A stretch of DNA of 64,000 bases, from NCBI RefSeq assembly GCF_018596315.1, contig NZ_JAHEAG010000003.1, positions 62,001 through 126,000 on the forward strand, given 5' to 3'. This stretch comes from Bradyrhizobium sp. SRL28. Lineage in GTDB: Bacteria > Pseudomonadota > Alphaproteobacteria > Rhizobiales > Xanthobacteraceae. Below are positions 28,658-39,121 of the stretch, in pieces. The position numbers and the translations under genes were made by a program. The notes beneath the pieces were generated by a model. It was not told where the DNA came from. It saw nothing but the letters and a program-made list of their open reading frames with translations, and searched no databases. Positions within the stretch are counted from its first letter, which is position 1, and every line of letters starts with the position of its first letter.

Positions 28658-28731
28658 CGAAATCCAGCCGTAAGCGGTGGCCATTGAGCAGGCCGCCGCC
28701 CGTCGGTGGTGTCCACGAAGGAGCTTCCGCG

Positions 28732-29556
28732 ATGATTTACCAAACCCCCGGGCTCATCGATTACCAGGAGACCGGCAAGGGCCCGACCGTAGTGCTCGTG
28801 CCGGGCTCATGCAGCACCGGTGCGGCCTGGCGGCCGGTCATGGCTCATTGGCAAGGCCAGTTCCGCTGCGTGACCACCAGCCTGTTGGGATATGGCGGTA
28901 CCGCAGAGCGCCGCGCCGCAGATGATACCGATATCGCCCATGAGCGCGAAATCCTCGAGTCCGTGATTCGTCGTGCAGGCGGCCCAGTGCATCTCGTGGG
29001 TCACTCGTTCGGCGGATTGACGGCGCTTGCAGTCGCGCTACGGGGGCGTGTTCCGCTGCTCAGCCTGACCATCGCCGAAGCACCGGCCATGGAAATCCTG
29101 AAAGAAACCGGAGAGCAGCAGCACTATGAAGCTTTCCGAAACATGTCCCGCGCCTATTCCGATGCTTTCAGGCGCGGCGAAACCGATGCGATCGCGCGAA
29201 TGGTCGATTTCTACGGCGGCGCCGGCACCTTCGCCTCCTGGCCGCAGCGCGTTCGCGACTACGCCACCGAAACGACCTCTGCGAATTTGCTGGACTGGAA
29301 ATCGGCTTATGGTTTTCGTCTCACACCCATGTCACTGGCGACCGTGAAAATTCCCACGCTCGTCATATGGGGTGAAACCAGCCATCCGGCTGTACGTCGG
29401 GCGAACGATCTCCTGAGCCGGCATATCCCGCGCGCCGACCGCGCCACGATTGCCGGCGCGTCTCATTTCATGATCGCGACCCACCCGAAGCAATTTGCGG
29501 ACTTGGTGGCCCGTCACGTGGAGCGATCCAGTCTGCCATTGGCGGCCGCGCAGTAG
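28732..29556 (+). CDS. Alpha/beta hydrolase
   Basis: 274 aa. The oxyanion strand VVLVPGSCSTGAAW, nucleophile elbow GHSFGG (Ser near residue 90), acid region VIWGETSHPAV and catalytic His in GASHFMIATHP are all present, so the enzyme looks active. The ATG at 28732 has GAAGGAG 8 bases upstream. It probably shares an operon with the preceding methyltransferase. The substrate cannot be told. Confidence 0.87.
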   Translation: MIYQTPGLIDYQETGKGPTVVLVPGSCSTGAAWRPVMAHWQGQFRCVTTSLLGYGGTAERRAADDTDIAHEREILESVIRRAGGPVHLVGHSFGGLTALAVALRGRVPLLSLTIAEAPAMEILKETGEQQHYEAFRNMSRAYSDAFRRGETDAIARMVDFYGGAGTFASWPQRVRDYATETTSANLLDWKSAYGFRLTPMSLATVKIPTLVIWGETSHPAVRRANDLLSRHIPRADRATIAGASHFMIATHPKQFADLVARHVERSSLPLAAAQ

Positions 29557-29593
29557 TTTGCGCGGCGCCACGGCCCGTTTTTACAGCGGCTGG

Positions 29594-29767
29594 CTAGACG
29601 TTACTGCGTCCGCGCACCAGTCCGACCACTGCCGAGATCACAAACAGGATCACGGCGATGAAGAAGATCGCCTTGGCGATTTCGACGGAAGCGCCGGCGA
29701 TACCGCCGAAGCCCAGAATACCTGCGATCAACGCGACGATCAGAAACGTAACGACCCAGCTCAGCAT
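29594..29767 (-). CDS. DUF1328 small membrane protein (YtjA family)
   Basis: 57 aa with two hydrophobic helices joined by GGIAGASVEIAKA, a stretch diagnostic of DUF1328. It is an inner-membrane protein of unknown function, often stress-induced in this group. The ATG at 29767 has GAGGTGG just upstream; the frame is open for 34 codons further without support. Confidence 0.88.
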   Translation of the reverse strand: MLSWVVTFLIVALIAGILGFGGIAGASVEIAKAIFFIAVILFVISAVVGLVRGRSNV

Positions 29768-30054
29768 GACACCACCTCGATTGGCTGTTGCTCGCAACGG
29801 CGGTGACTGAAGCGCCGCGCATCGCCTGCAGGAACAATCCGGGCCGGGAATGATGGTTCCGGGCGGCAAAACCGGGAAATTTGACGATTCCGGCGGAACA
29901 AATTCGCAGGCTTGCCTCGAAATCCGGCCGGCAAAAGCGCCCGGGATAAACCTGTCAAAACGGCCGGACAGGCCCTATATGGCCCTTAATCCCTGCTATG
30001 AAGGCTCCCCTTTACCGCCTCACGGTGCCATCGTGGGGCCAACACGATTCGAGC

Positions 30055-32721
30055 ATGACCGAGCCGAGCAAACTGCCCCATCGCGGCGTCCCCGAGCACC
30101 AGCCAGCGGCTGGCGGCATCGCCGCGCGTGCGCGGGCTGCGGCCGGCCCGCAATATCTCAACGGCCTCAATCCGGAACAGCGCGATGCGGTCGTGACGCT
30201 GGACGGCCCGGTTCTGGTGCTGGCCGGCGCCGGCACCGGCAAGACGCGCGTGCTGACCACGCGGATCGCCCACATCCTGAGCCAGGGCCGCGCGCGCCCG
30301 CACGAAATCCTGTCGGTGACCTTCACCAACAAGGCGGCGCGCGAGATGAAGCTGCGGCTCGGCCAGATGCTCGGTCAGGCCGTGGAAGGCATGCCGTGGC
30401 TCGGCACCTTCCACTCCATCGGCGGCCGCATCCTGCGTTTCCACGCCGAACTGGTGCAGCTCAAATCCAATTTCACCGTGCTCGATGTCGACGATCAGGT
30501 GCGGCTGCTCAAGCAGCTCCTGCAGGCCGAGAACATCGACGACAAGCGCTGGCCCGCACGCATGCTGGCCGGACTGATCGACGGCTGGAAGAATCGCGGG
30601 CTAACGCCTTCGCAGGTGCCGGCGGGCGAGGCCGCGATGTTCGGCAACGGCAAGGGTGGAAAACTCTACGCCAGCTATCAGGAGCGGCTGAAGATTCTCA
30701 ACGCCGCCGATTTCGGCGATCTCTTGCTGGAGAACATCCGGCTGTTCCGCGAGCATCCCGACGTACTGCGGCAGTACCAGAACCGGTTCAAGTTCATTCT
30801 GGTCGACGAATATCAGGACACCAACGTCGCGCAGTATCTCTGGCTGCGGCTGCTGTCGCAGGCGCCATCGCGGCCGGGCGCGCCGCTTTCGGCGATCATT
30901 CCGGGAGCCACTGACTCTGCCGTTCCAGGGCGCATCGATCCTCCCGAGATCCCGGGGCACGCCGAAGGCGTGAACCCGGAATCTCAAGATAAAGAGGACT
31001 CATCTCCAGCTTCCGGGTCTGCGCTTTCAGCGCATCCCGGAATGACGGAGCCTGCTGCCCCGGCACCCGCCTCCCCCCTCAAAAACATCTGCTGCGTCGG
31101 CGACGACGATCAGTCGATCTATGGCTGGCGCGGCGCGGAGGTCGACAACATCCTGCGCTTCGATCACGACTTTCCCGGCGCAAAAGTCATCCGCCTCGAA
31201 CGCAATTACCGCTCCACCGGCCACATCCTGGCCGCCGCCTCGCATCTGATCGCGCACAACGAAGGCCGTCTCGGCAAGACGCTGCGCACCGAGGATGTCG
31301 ATGGCGAGAAGGTGACCGTGACCGGCTCCTGGGATTCGGAAGAGGAAGCCCGCGCCATCGGCGAAGAGATCGAGGAGCTGCAACGATCAGGCGAGAACCT
31401 CAACGAGGTCGCGATCCTGGTGCGGGCCTCGTTCCAGATGCGCGAATTCGAAGATCGTTTCGTCACGCTCGGCCTGCCCTATCGCGTCATCGGTGGCCCC
31501 CGATTTTATGAGCGCGCTGAAATCCGCGACGCGCTGGCCTATCTGCGCGTGATCAATTCGCCGGCCGACGATCTCGCCTTCGAGCGCATCGTCAATGTCC
31601 CGAAGCGCGGCCTTGGCGACGCCACCGTGCAGATGCTGCACGACCACGCCCGCAAGCGCCGCATTCCCTTGTTCGAGGCCGCGCGCGCCGTGGTCGAGAC
31701 CGACGAGCTGAAGCCGAAGGCGCGCGGGAGCCTGCGCGATCTCATCCTGAATTTCGATCGCTGGCGTGCTCGGCGCGAAGTCACCGCGCATACGGAATTG
31801 GCCGAAATCGTGCTCGACGAGAGCGGCTACACCGAGATGTGGCAGAAGGACCGCTCGGCCGACGCCGCGGGCCGGCTGGATAACCTGAAGGAACTGGTGC
31901 GCTCGATGGAAGAGTTCGAGAACCTGCAGGGTTTTCTCGAACACATCTCGCTGGTGATGGACCGCGACGGCGGCGCCGAAGACGAAGCCGTGTCGCTGAT
32001 GACGCTGCATTCGGCCAAGGGGCTTGAATTCGACAATGTGTTCCTGCCCGGCTGGGAAGAAGGCCTGTTTCCGAGCCAGCGCACGCTCGACGAACAGGGC
32101 CGCGCCGGTCTCGAAGAAGAGCGACGCCTCGCCCATGTCGGCCTGACCCGCGCCCGCCGCCGCGCCAAACTCTATTTCGCCACCAACCGCCGCATCCACG
32201 GCACGTGGTCGACCACGATCCCCTCGCGCTTCCTCGATGAACTGCCGGCGGCCAATGTCGAGATCACGGAATCCAAGGGCGGCTCCGGCTGGGGCGGCAG
32301 CGGCGGCTACGGCCCCTCGCGCTTCGACAATGTCGAGTCCTTCGGCTCCAGCTACAGCACACCAGGCTGGCAGCGCGCCCAAGCCAACCGCAACCGCAGC
32401 CAGGGTGGTCGCGGACAGGCCCGCGGCGGCTTCGAGGAAAGCCAGTCGTCATTTTCAGGCTCGCGCAGCGATGCCTCAGGCTCTCGCAGCGACGCCTTCT
32501 CTGGCGGCTTTTCGCGCAACAAGCGCGGGCCGATGGTGATCGAAGGCGAGCTGGTCGCAAAATCCACCGGTACCGTTTCGGAGTTCTCGCTCGACGACCG
32601 CGTGTTTCACCAGAAGTTCGGCTACGGCAACGTGGTGAAGATCGACGGCAACAAGCTGACGATCGCGTTCGAAAAGGCCGGCGAGAAGAAGGTGGTCGAT
32701 AGCTTCGTCGAGCGGGTGTAG
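30055..32721 (+). CDS. uvrD: UvrD/PcrA-type superfamily 1 DNA helicase with in-frame repeat insertion
   Basis: 888 aa; relatives are usually about 720-850. Walker A AGAGTGKT (about residue 60), motif Ia TFTNKAAREMK, motif II DEYQDTN (about 255), motif III GDDDQSIYGWRGA (about 350), motif IV RNYRSTG, motif V TLHSAKGLEFDNVFLPG and motif VI VGLTRARRRA are all intact. Between motifs II and III, residues ~270-342 are a low-conservation insert encoded by palindromic repeat DNA. The C-terminus has a Gly/Ser/Arg-rich linker and a final Tudor-like KFGYGNVVKIDGNKLTIAF segment that binds RNA polymerase in PcrA. It unwinds 3'-5' in repair and transcription-coupled repair. The ATG at 30055 (MTEPSKLPHRG) is preferred to 29998. 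Confidence 0.92.
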   Translation: MTEPSKLPHRGVPEHQPAAGGIAARARAAAGPQYLNGLNPEQRDAVVTLDGPVLVLAGAGTGKTRVLTTRIAHILSQGRARPHEILSVTFTNKAAREMKLRLGQMLGQAVEGMPWLGTFHSIGGRILRFHAELVQLKSNFTVLDVDDQVRLLKQLLQAENIDDKRWPARMLAGLIDGWKNRGLTPSQVPAGEAAMFGNGKGGKLYASYQERLKILNAADFGDLLLENIRLFREHPDVLRQYQNRFKFILVDEYQDTNVAQYLWLRLLSQAPSRPGAPLSAIIPGATDSAVPGRIDPPEIPGHAEGVNPESQDKEDSSPASGSALSAHPGMTEPAAPAPASPLKNICCVGDDDQSIYGWRGAEVDNILRFDHDFPGAKVIRLERNYRSTGHILAAASHLIAHNEGRLGKTLRTEDVDGEKVTVTGSWDSEEEARAIGEEIEELQRSGENLNEVAILVRASFQMREFEDRFVTLGLPYRVIGGPRFYERAEIRDALAYLRVINSPADDLAFERIVNVPKRGLGDATVQMLHDHARKRRIPLFEAARAVVETDELKPKARGSLRDLILNFDRWRARREVTAHTELAEIVLDESGYTEMWQKDRSADAAGRLDNLKELVRSMEEFENLQGFLEHISLVMDRDGGAEDEAVSLMTLHSAKGLEFDNVFLPGWEEGLFPSQRTLDEQGRAGLEEERRLAHVGLTRARRRAKLYFATNRRIHGTWSTTIPSRFLDELPAANVEITESKGGSGWGGSGGYGPSRFDNVESFGSSYSTPGWQRAQANRNRSQGGRGQARGGFEESQSSFSGSRSDASGSRSDAFSGGFSRNKRGPMVIEGELVAKSTGTVSEFSLDDRVFHQKFGYGNVVKIDGNKLTIAFEKAGEKKVVDSFVERV
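30946..31042. repeat. Two palindromic repeat units inside the helicase gene
   Basis: Hairpin A (30946-30985): GAGATCCCGGGG, CACGCC, loop GAA, GGCGTG, AACCCGGAATCTC. Hairpin B (31011-31042): TTCCGGG, TGCGCT/AGCGCA and CCCGGAA. An outer ATTCCGGG at 30898 pairs with CCCGGAAT at 31036. These are intergenic-type palindromes lying in frame in a coding region. Confidence 0.85.
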
Positions 32722-32725
32722 AGCC

Positions 32726-32743
32726 CCCTTGGCCAGCCAAGGG
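32726..32743 (+). terminator. Possible terminator after the helicase gene
   Basis: A short 7-base stem CCCTTGG/CCAAGGG with a 4-base loop, 5 bases after the stop codon. No proper T run follows, so it may only be a weak or Rho-assisted terminator. Confidence 0.35.
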
Positions 32744-32914
32744 CAACTATACTGAGTTGCCGCTGCAAGTCGCCGGCACGCCGAAAGCAGCATAATTTTT
32801 CCCCGCGCGATTGCATAAGCAGCATCGCGTTCCTATCTCCCGGTTCCCACCTGTCCCCGCCTCGACCCGGCCGAAGCGCCGCTGTGTCGTCGCCCATTTC
32901 CTTTTCAGACTGCC

Positions 32915-33843
<929 letters not shown>

Positions 33844-33847
<4 letters not shown>

Positions 33848-34605
33848 ATTACCGTGCGATCCGCGCCATCTATTTGTTCGAAATGGCCCGCACCTGGCGC
33901 ACGCTGCTGCAGAGCATCGTCTCGCCGGTGGTCTCGACCTCGCTCTATTTCGTGGTGTTCGGCGCCGCGATCGGCTCCCGCATCACGGAAGTCGAGGGCG
34001 TCAGCTACGGCACCTTCATCGTGCCCGGTCTGGTGATGCTGTCGGTCTTGACGCAGAGCATCGCCAACGCCTCCTTCGGCATCTATTTCCCGAAATTCGT
34101 CGGCACCATCTATGAAATATTGTCGGCGCCAGTTTCGTATGTCGAGATCGTGATTGGCTATGTCGGCGCGGCCGCGACCAAATCCATCATCCTCGGCCTG
34201 ATCATTCTGGCCACCGCCGCGCTGTTCGTGCCGCTGCACATCCTTCATCCCTGGTGGATGCTGACCTTCCTGGTGCTGACGGCAGTGACCTTCAGCCTGT
34301 TCGGCTTCATCATCGGCATCTGGGCCGACGGCTTCGAAAAGCTGCAGATGATCCCGATGCTGGTGGTGACGCCGCTGACCTTCCTCGGCGGCAGCTTCTA
34401 CTCGGTGAACATGCTGCCCTCGGGCTGGCGCACCATCACCCTGCTCAATCCCGTGGTGTATCTGATCTCGGGCTTCCGCTGGAGTTTTTACGAGATCGCC
34501 GACGTCAGCGTGGCGGTGAGCCTCGGCATGACACTCGGCTTCCTCGCCATCTGTATGGCCCTGGTGTGGTGGATTTTCCGGACCGGGTACCGGCTGAAGA
34601 ACTGA
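33844..34605 (+). CDS. ABC-2 type permease (YadH-like)
   Basis: 253 aa, six transmembrane helices, with the ABC-2 signature [17 protein letters not shown] and [13 protein letters not shown] near the C-terminus. It is co-translated with the preceding ATPase (ATGA overlap) and forms the membrane half of that exporter. A 31-base inverted repeat follows its stop codon and may stabilise or end the transcript. Confidence 0.9.
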
Positions 34606-34614
34606 CGGGGATCT

Positions 34615-34702
34615 GTAGCCCGGATGGAGCGAAGCGCAATCCGGGATTCCCCATTCAATCATTGGCAGTGCCCCGGATTGCGCTTCGCTCCATCCGGGCT
34701 AC
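34615..34702. repeat. Perfect 31-base inverted repeat
   Basis: Arms at 34615-34645 and 34672-34702 are exact reverse complements (GTAGCCCGGATGGAGCGAAG at the left edge) around a 26-base centre. It is an intergenic palindrome common in this bacterial group, placed 9 bases after the permease stop, and could act as a strong 3' RNA hairpin. Confidence 0.9.
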
Positions 34703-34893
34703 GGGTGCTCCACTCGCGAAAAAGTCAGCGCCGCAGCAGGCCTGCGCCGTCCTGCCGCCTTGTTTGCGCCGCCGCAGGCGTTAACGATTGCGAGCGCGGG
34801 CCACTGGAACCAGTGCCGGTTTCCGGGCATATTGGGTACCAGGGGACGGAGAGCCGGCAGTTTTAGTTCAGAGGCCTGGAGGCCAAAGGTAAA

Positions 34894-35688
34894 ATGCGTT
34901 CCTTCCTCATTGCCGTCGCCGCCCTGACGCTGTTTGCCTCGGGCGCTGCCCAAGCCAAAGTCGCCATATCAGTCGACAAGGATAACCAGCAGATGACCGT
35001 CGCCGTCGACGGCGTCGAAACGTACCGATGGCCGGTATCATCAGGCCTTCCCTCCTACGAGACTCCGAACGGCAGCTTCCGCGCCTTCCGGATGGAAGAG
35101 GACCACTACTCCAAGGAATTCGACGAGGCGCCGATGCCGCACTCGATCTTCTTCACGAAGATCGGCCACGCCATCCACGGCACTGATTCCGTCAACCGTC
35201 TCGGCTCTCCCGCTTCGCATGGCTGCATCCGGCTGTCGCGCGAGAATGCCGCAAAGCTCTTCGCGCTGGTCAAGGAGCAAGGCGTGCTCAACACCACGGT
35301 GACGCTGAGCGGATCGTCGCAGGTCGCGCTGGCGCGCAATCCGCGGCCGCGCTCCAACACCGCCGTCGCCCGCCGCGCACCGCTGCCGCAATATGAGCAG
35401 CAATACGACTCCGCCGCCGGCGATCCCATTGTGATCACGCCGCAACAGCAGCGCGTGGCACCGCAGGCGCGGGCCGACGACGGCTACATCTATCCCGCCG
35501 ACGGCTCGTCGAACGAAGCGCGCTATCCCGCACCCGGCCGCCGCGTCTACGACACCCAGGCCTATCAGCAGCCGCAGCAGCAGCAGCAATATTACGACAA
35601 CCGCGGCTATGCGCCGGCGCCGCAGGGCTACTACTATCAACCGCGGCAGTCGTATCAGCCGCGCGGGCTGTTCGGCTATCAGAATTAG
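34894..35688 (+). CDS. L,D-transpeptidase (YkuD family)
   Basis: 264 aa. A signal peptide (1-22, ending AQAK) precedes a YkuD domain with the catalytic block HGTDSVNRLGSPASHGCIRLS (His and Cys near residues 92 and 110). It would form 3-3 cross-links in peptidoglycan or attach lipoproteins. The C-terminal ~100 residues are a Gln/Tyr/Pro-rich low-complexity tail (QQPQQQQQYYD), probably unfolded or wall-spanning. Ribosome site: weak (AAAGGT). Confidence 0.9.
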   Translation: MRSFLIAVAALTLFASGAAQAKVAISVDKDNQQMTVAVDGVETYRWPVSSGLPSYETPNGSFRAFRMEEDHYSKEFDEAPMPHSIFFTKIGHAIHGTDSVNRLGSPASHGCIRLSRENAAKLFALVKEQGVLNTTVTLSGSSQVALARNPRPRSNTAVARRAPLPQYEQQYDSAAGDPIVITPQQQRVAPQARADDGYIYPADGSSNEARYPAPGRRVYDTQAYQQPQQQQQYYDNRGYAPAPQGYYYQPRQSYQPRGLFGYQN

Positions 35689-35714
35689 CCGGCGAGTACA
35701 TCGCGGCCGCGACC

Positions 35715-36173
35715 TCAGCCGTCCGTCGCACTCGCCAGCAGGCGCTCGCGTTGCGCCGTAAGCCGCGACTGTTGCCAGGCGTCGTGAGCCATCATGCCGG
35801 CGGCCATCGCCACGACGAAGACGATGACCCCGGGCGACAGCGTCGCCAGGCTCTCCAAAGCCGGCCCCGGGCATAACCCGACAAGGCCCCACCCGATTCC
35901 GAACAGCGCTGCGCCCGCGACCAGCGGCAGATCGATTCCCGATTTGCCCGGCCGAAAATATTGCGCGGCAAACCACGGCTGCGCATTGCGATCAGCCAGT
36001 CTGAAGCCGGGCACCGACACGGCGAGCGCCGCGGCCATCACCACCGCGAGACTTGGATCCCACGCGCCGAAGATGTCCAGAAAACCCAAAACCTTGGTCG
36101 GCTGCACCATGCCTGAAATCAGCAGGCCCGCGCCGAAGATCAGGCCGCACAACAAGGCAGCAATGATCCACAT
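35715..36173 (-). CDS. YeeE/YedE family membrane protein, C-terminal half type (DUF6691)
   Basis: 152 aa, four hydrophobic segments with the motif GLIFGAGLLISGMVQPTKVLGF and a conserved-Cys loop GLVGLCPGPAL. It pairs with the adjacent upstream gene: the two together make one full YeeE-type channel for thiosulfate or related sulfur compounds. Its start lies only 3 bases past the partner's stop. Actual substrate is inferred from the family. Confidence 0.87.
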   Translation of the reverse strand: MWIIAALLCGLIFGAGLLISGMVQPTKVLGFLDIFGAWDPSLAVVMAAALAVSVPGFRLADRNAQPWFAAQYFRPGKSGIDLPLVAGAALFGIGWGLVGLCPGPALESLATLSPGVIVFVVAMAAGMMAHDAWQQSRLTAQRERLLASATDG

Positions 36174-36176
36174 GGC

Positions 36177-36602
36177 TCAACCTCCCAACACATGGTGGGT
36201 GACCGCCACCGTGATGACCGCCGTCACCATGAAGACGATCGTGGCGGCGATGGAGCGCGGCGACAGCCGTGCTATTCCGCAAATGCCGTGACCGGAGGTG
36301 CAGCCGCCGCCGAGCCGGGTGCCGAACCCGACCAGCAGTCCTGCTGCGATAATGACGGCCCAGTTCGATGGCAGTTTGGGCTGCGCCATTCCGTAACCGA
36401 TCAGGCCGGCGAGGATGGGCGCGAGAATGAGCCCGGCGATGAAAGCGATGCGCCAGCCTTTGTCCTCGCCGCGCAAATTCAACAGGCCGCTGAAAATGCC
36501 GCTGGTGCCAGCGATCCGGCCGGTCGACAACATCAGCAGGACGGCGGAAAGCCCGATCAGCACGCCGCCGATCGCGGCCGATACGGGAGTGAAGTTGGCC
36601 AT
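36177..36602 (-). CDS. YeeE/YedE family membrane protein, N-terminal half type
   Basis: 141 aa with four hydrophobic segments; the conserved Cys loop is GGGCTSGHGICGIAR. It has the complementary half of the DUF6691 gene that follows, 3 bases away, so they are an obligate pair. The ATG at 36602 (MANFTPVSA) is preferred over one 11 codons upstream, which has no ribosome site. Probable thiosulfate/sulfur uptake. Confidence 0.87.
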   Translation of the reverse strand: MANFTPVSAAIGGVLIGLSAVLLMLSTGRIAGTSGIFSGLLNLRGEDKGWRIAFIAGLILAPILAGLIGYGMAQPKLPSNWAVIIAAGLLVGFGTRLGGGCTSGHGICGIARLSPRSIAATIVFMVTAVITVAVTHHVLGG

Positions 36603-36667
36603 GACGGGTTTTCTTTCGTTAGGACGCGCGCTCAATCATAGACCCGCCTTGCCTGACCGCAACCCGC

Positions 36668-38953
36668 CTACTCCTCGCCGCCCCTGAGCCGCCGCCATAC
36701 CGCGCCCAGCACGTTGGAATAATCGTCGGTCCAGACCCGCTGGTGATCCTCAGCCTCGGTCAGTGTCCATTTATCCGACGACGCCAGCTTGCCGACGTCG
36801 TCCTCTTCGCGCGCCGAGACCACGACCGAGGTCGAGAAGATGTATTCATTGTCGCGGCCGGAATCCTCGCTGTAGACCCAGCTCTTCAAGTCGTTGGCGT
36901 CGGCGATTCCCACGACCACGCTCGACAGTTCCAGATGCCGGTTGGAAACGTGCATCACCACCGCCCCCTGCGGCGCCAGCTTGGCCTTGTAGATCTCCAT
37001 CGCCTCTTCGGTTGCCAGATGGATCGGAATCGCATCCGAGGAATAGGCGTCGACGATGATCAGATCGTAGACGCCGTCGGGCTCGCGCGCGAAGGTCAGC
37101 CGCGCATCGCCGATCACGGGTTCGAGATTCGGCTCGCAGACCTGGATGTAGGTGAAGTATTTCGGGTCGCGCGCGGTATCGACCATCGTCTGGTCGATCT
37201 CGAAGAACTTCCACTCCTCGCCGGGCTCGGACGCGCAGACCAGCGTGCCGGAGCCGAGCCCGATCACGGCTACCCGCAGCGGCGCGCCCTTGCGCTCGCG
37301 GATCGACGTGATCGCCTGACCGATGCCGCCGTCCTTGTGGTAGTAGGTGATCGGCTCCGGCTGGCCGGTGACCGGCGTGCCGTCGTCGTTCTTGAATTTC
37401 TCCGCGCCGTGGATCGTGGTGCCGTGCATCAGCACGTGATACTGGCCGTTCGGCGTCACCACGATCTTGTGGACGCCGAAGAAGCTGCGCACCGTCTCGA
37501 CGCGCCCCTCGTCGGAGGGATACATCCGGATCAGCATCAGCGCCAACGTCACCACGGCGGCCAGCTTCCAGCGATCCGCCTTGAGCAGGATCGCCAATAT
37601 CATCGAGACGGCCGCAACTGCGGCTACCACGTAGACTCGATTGGTATCCAGCCATGTGAAGATCTTGCCGCTGCTGTAGGACGGCGCGATCAGCGCCACC
37701 GCAGCGATGGCTAGCAGCGGCCAGAACCAGCGGGTCCATTGCGGCCACCGCTCGTCGGCCGGCGGCCGGCACAGCACCGCCAGCGCCACCAGAATCGGAT
37801 ATTCCGCGATCCACGAGAAGGTGAACGGCGCGATCAGGCCGGCGAACAAGCCGCCGACCATGCCGCCGAACGACAGCGCGACATAGAAGCCGGTGAGGTA
37901 CTTCGCTGCCGGGCGGGTGCGCGCCAGTTCGCCGTGACAGGCCATCGCGATCACGAAGAAGCAGAGCTGATGTCCACCGAGCGTCAGCAACAGGTTCTGC
38001 TCGCCGCCTACTGCCAACAGCAGGATCACCCCCATGATCGCCAACGGTTGCAGCATCAGCATGAACTTGTGCGGCAACAGCGGGCGTGACTGGAACACCA
38101 GCACCCAGGTCAGGAGATAAAGCGACAGCGGCAGCACCCACAGCAGCGGCGCCGCCGCGACATCGGTGGAAATATGCGCGGTCACCGCGATCAGCAGCCC
38201 GGACGGTACGGCGGCAAGGAATATCCAGCGCGCGCGCAGAATCCATGGCGGCGCCGACGCGTTGGTATCGTCGGCCGGCATGTTCAGTTCCGCCGCCTTC
38301 GCCGGCGAGCGCAGCAGCAGGACGCCGCATGTTGCGATCAGCACGATCAGCAGGCCATAACCGCCGGTCCAGATCAGGTTTTGCGTGCGCAGCGTAAACA
38401 TCGGCTCCAGCAGCACCGGATAGGACAACAGCGCCAGGAAGCTGCCGATATTCGAGGAAGCATAGAGGAAGTAGGGGTCGGGACCGTTGGGGTGGCCGGT
38501 GCGGACGAACCAGGCCTGCAGCAGCGGATTATTGGCGGCGAGCGCGAAGAACGGCAGCCCGATCGACACCGCAAACAGGCCCAGCAGCCAGAACGCATAG
38601 CCCGAAGTCGGCGGATCGCCCCACCCGCTCGAGATCGACAGCGGCAGCGTCAGCATAGCGACCGCGAGCAACACCAGATGAATCGCCACGGGGAGCGTGC
38701 GATTACGGAGCTGCATCAGAAAATGCGCATAGGCATAGCCGCCGAGCAGCAGCGACTGGAAGAACACCATCGCCACCGACCACACGGCCGGCGAGCCGCC
38801 GAGCCGCGGCAGCACCATCTTGGTGAACAAGGGCTGCACCGAGAACAGCAGCAGCGCGCTGACGAAGATCGCGGCGGTGTAGACGACCAGGACCAGCCGG
38901 TTCCGGCTTTCGGAAGGCTGGTCCGCTGAAACGGACGGATCGGGAGAAAGCAT
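36668..38953 (-). CDS. Membrane-fused spermidine synthase-like protein
   Basis: 761 aa. The N-terminal ~460 residues form about 12 hydrophobic helices, with VQPLFTKMVLPRLGGSPAVW at the start of the bundle, followed by a C-terminal spermidine-synthase-like Rossmann domain. Its motifs are VAVIGLGSGTLVC, EIDQTMVDTAR and YDLIIVDAYSSDAIPIHL; the Asp for the amine in SpeE is present (VDAYSSDA). The substrate may be different from spermidine. The ATG at 38953 (MLSPDPS) has CCGGAG 5 bases upstream; the open frame goes 38 codons further without one. Confidence 0.87.
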   Translation of the reverse strand: MLSPDPSVSADQPSESRNRLVLVVYTAAIFVSALLLFSVQPLFTKMVLPRLGGSPAVWSVAMVFFQSLLLGGYAYAHFLMQLRNRTLPVAIHLVLLAVAMLTLPLSISSGWGDPPTSGYAFWLLGLFAVSIGLPFFALAANNPLLQAWFVRTGHPNGPDPYFLYASSNIGSFLALLSYPVLLEPMFTLRTQNLIWTGGYGLLIVLIATCGVLLLRSPAKAAELNMPADDTNASAPPWILRARWIFLAAVPSGLLIAVTAHISTDVAAAPLLWVLPLSLYLLTWVLVFQSRPLLPHKFMLMLQPLAIMGVILLLAVGGEQNLLLTLGGHQLCFFVIAMACHGELARTRPAAKYLTGFYVALSFGGMVGGLFAGLIAPFTFSWIAEYPILVALAVLCRPPADERWPQWTRWFWPLLAIAAVALIAPSYSSGKIFTWLDTNRVYVVAAVAAVSMILAILLKADRWKLAAVVTLALMLIRMYPSDEGRVETVRSFFGVHKIVVTPNGQYHVLMHGTTIHGAEKFKNDDGTPVTGQPEPITYYHKDGGIGQAITSIRERKGAPLRVAVIGLGSGTLVCASEPGEEWKFFEIDQTMVDTARDPKYFTYIQVCEPNLEPVIGDARLTFAREPDGVYDLIIVDAYSSDAIPIHLATEEAMEIYKAKLAPQGAVVMHVSNRHLELSSVVVGIADANDLKSWVYSEDSGRDNEYIFSTSVVVSAREEDDVGKLASSDKWTLTEAEDHQRVWTDDYSNVLGAVWRRLRGGEE

Positions 38954-39121
38954 CAAAACTCCGGCTGGAAACCGGCGGGCGCCGGTGACGGGATGCCCGG
39001 CAGGGCCGCCGGCGGGGCGCAATGGAGCACAGGGCGACACGGCGAGCAATGCGGGATAAGAAAGCACGGATAGGGCGCTTCGCGCCCCTCCCGATCAAAC
39101 CTTCTTGAAGTTGAAGCTGGC

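Noticed and set aside
31387..32382. 331-residue open frame on the minus strand
   Set aside because: Antisense to the helicase C-terminal half, with no domain.
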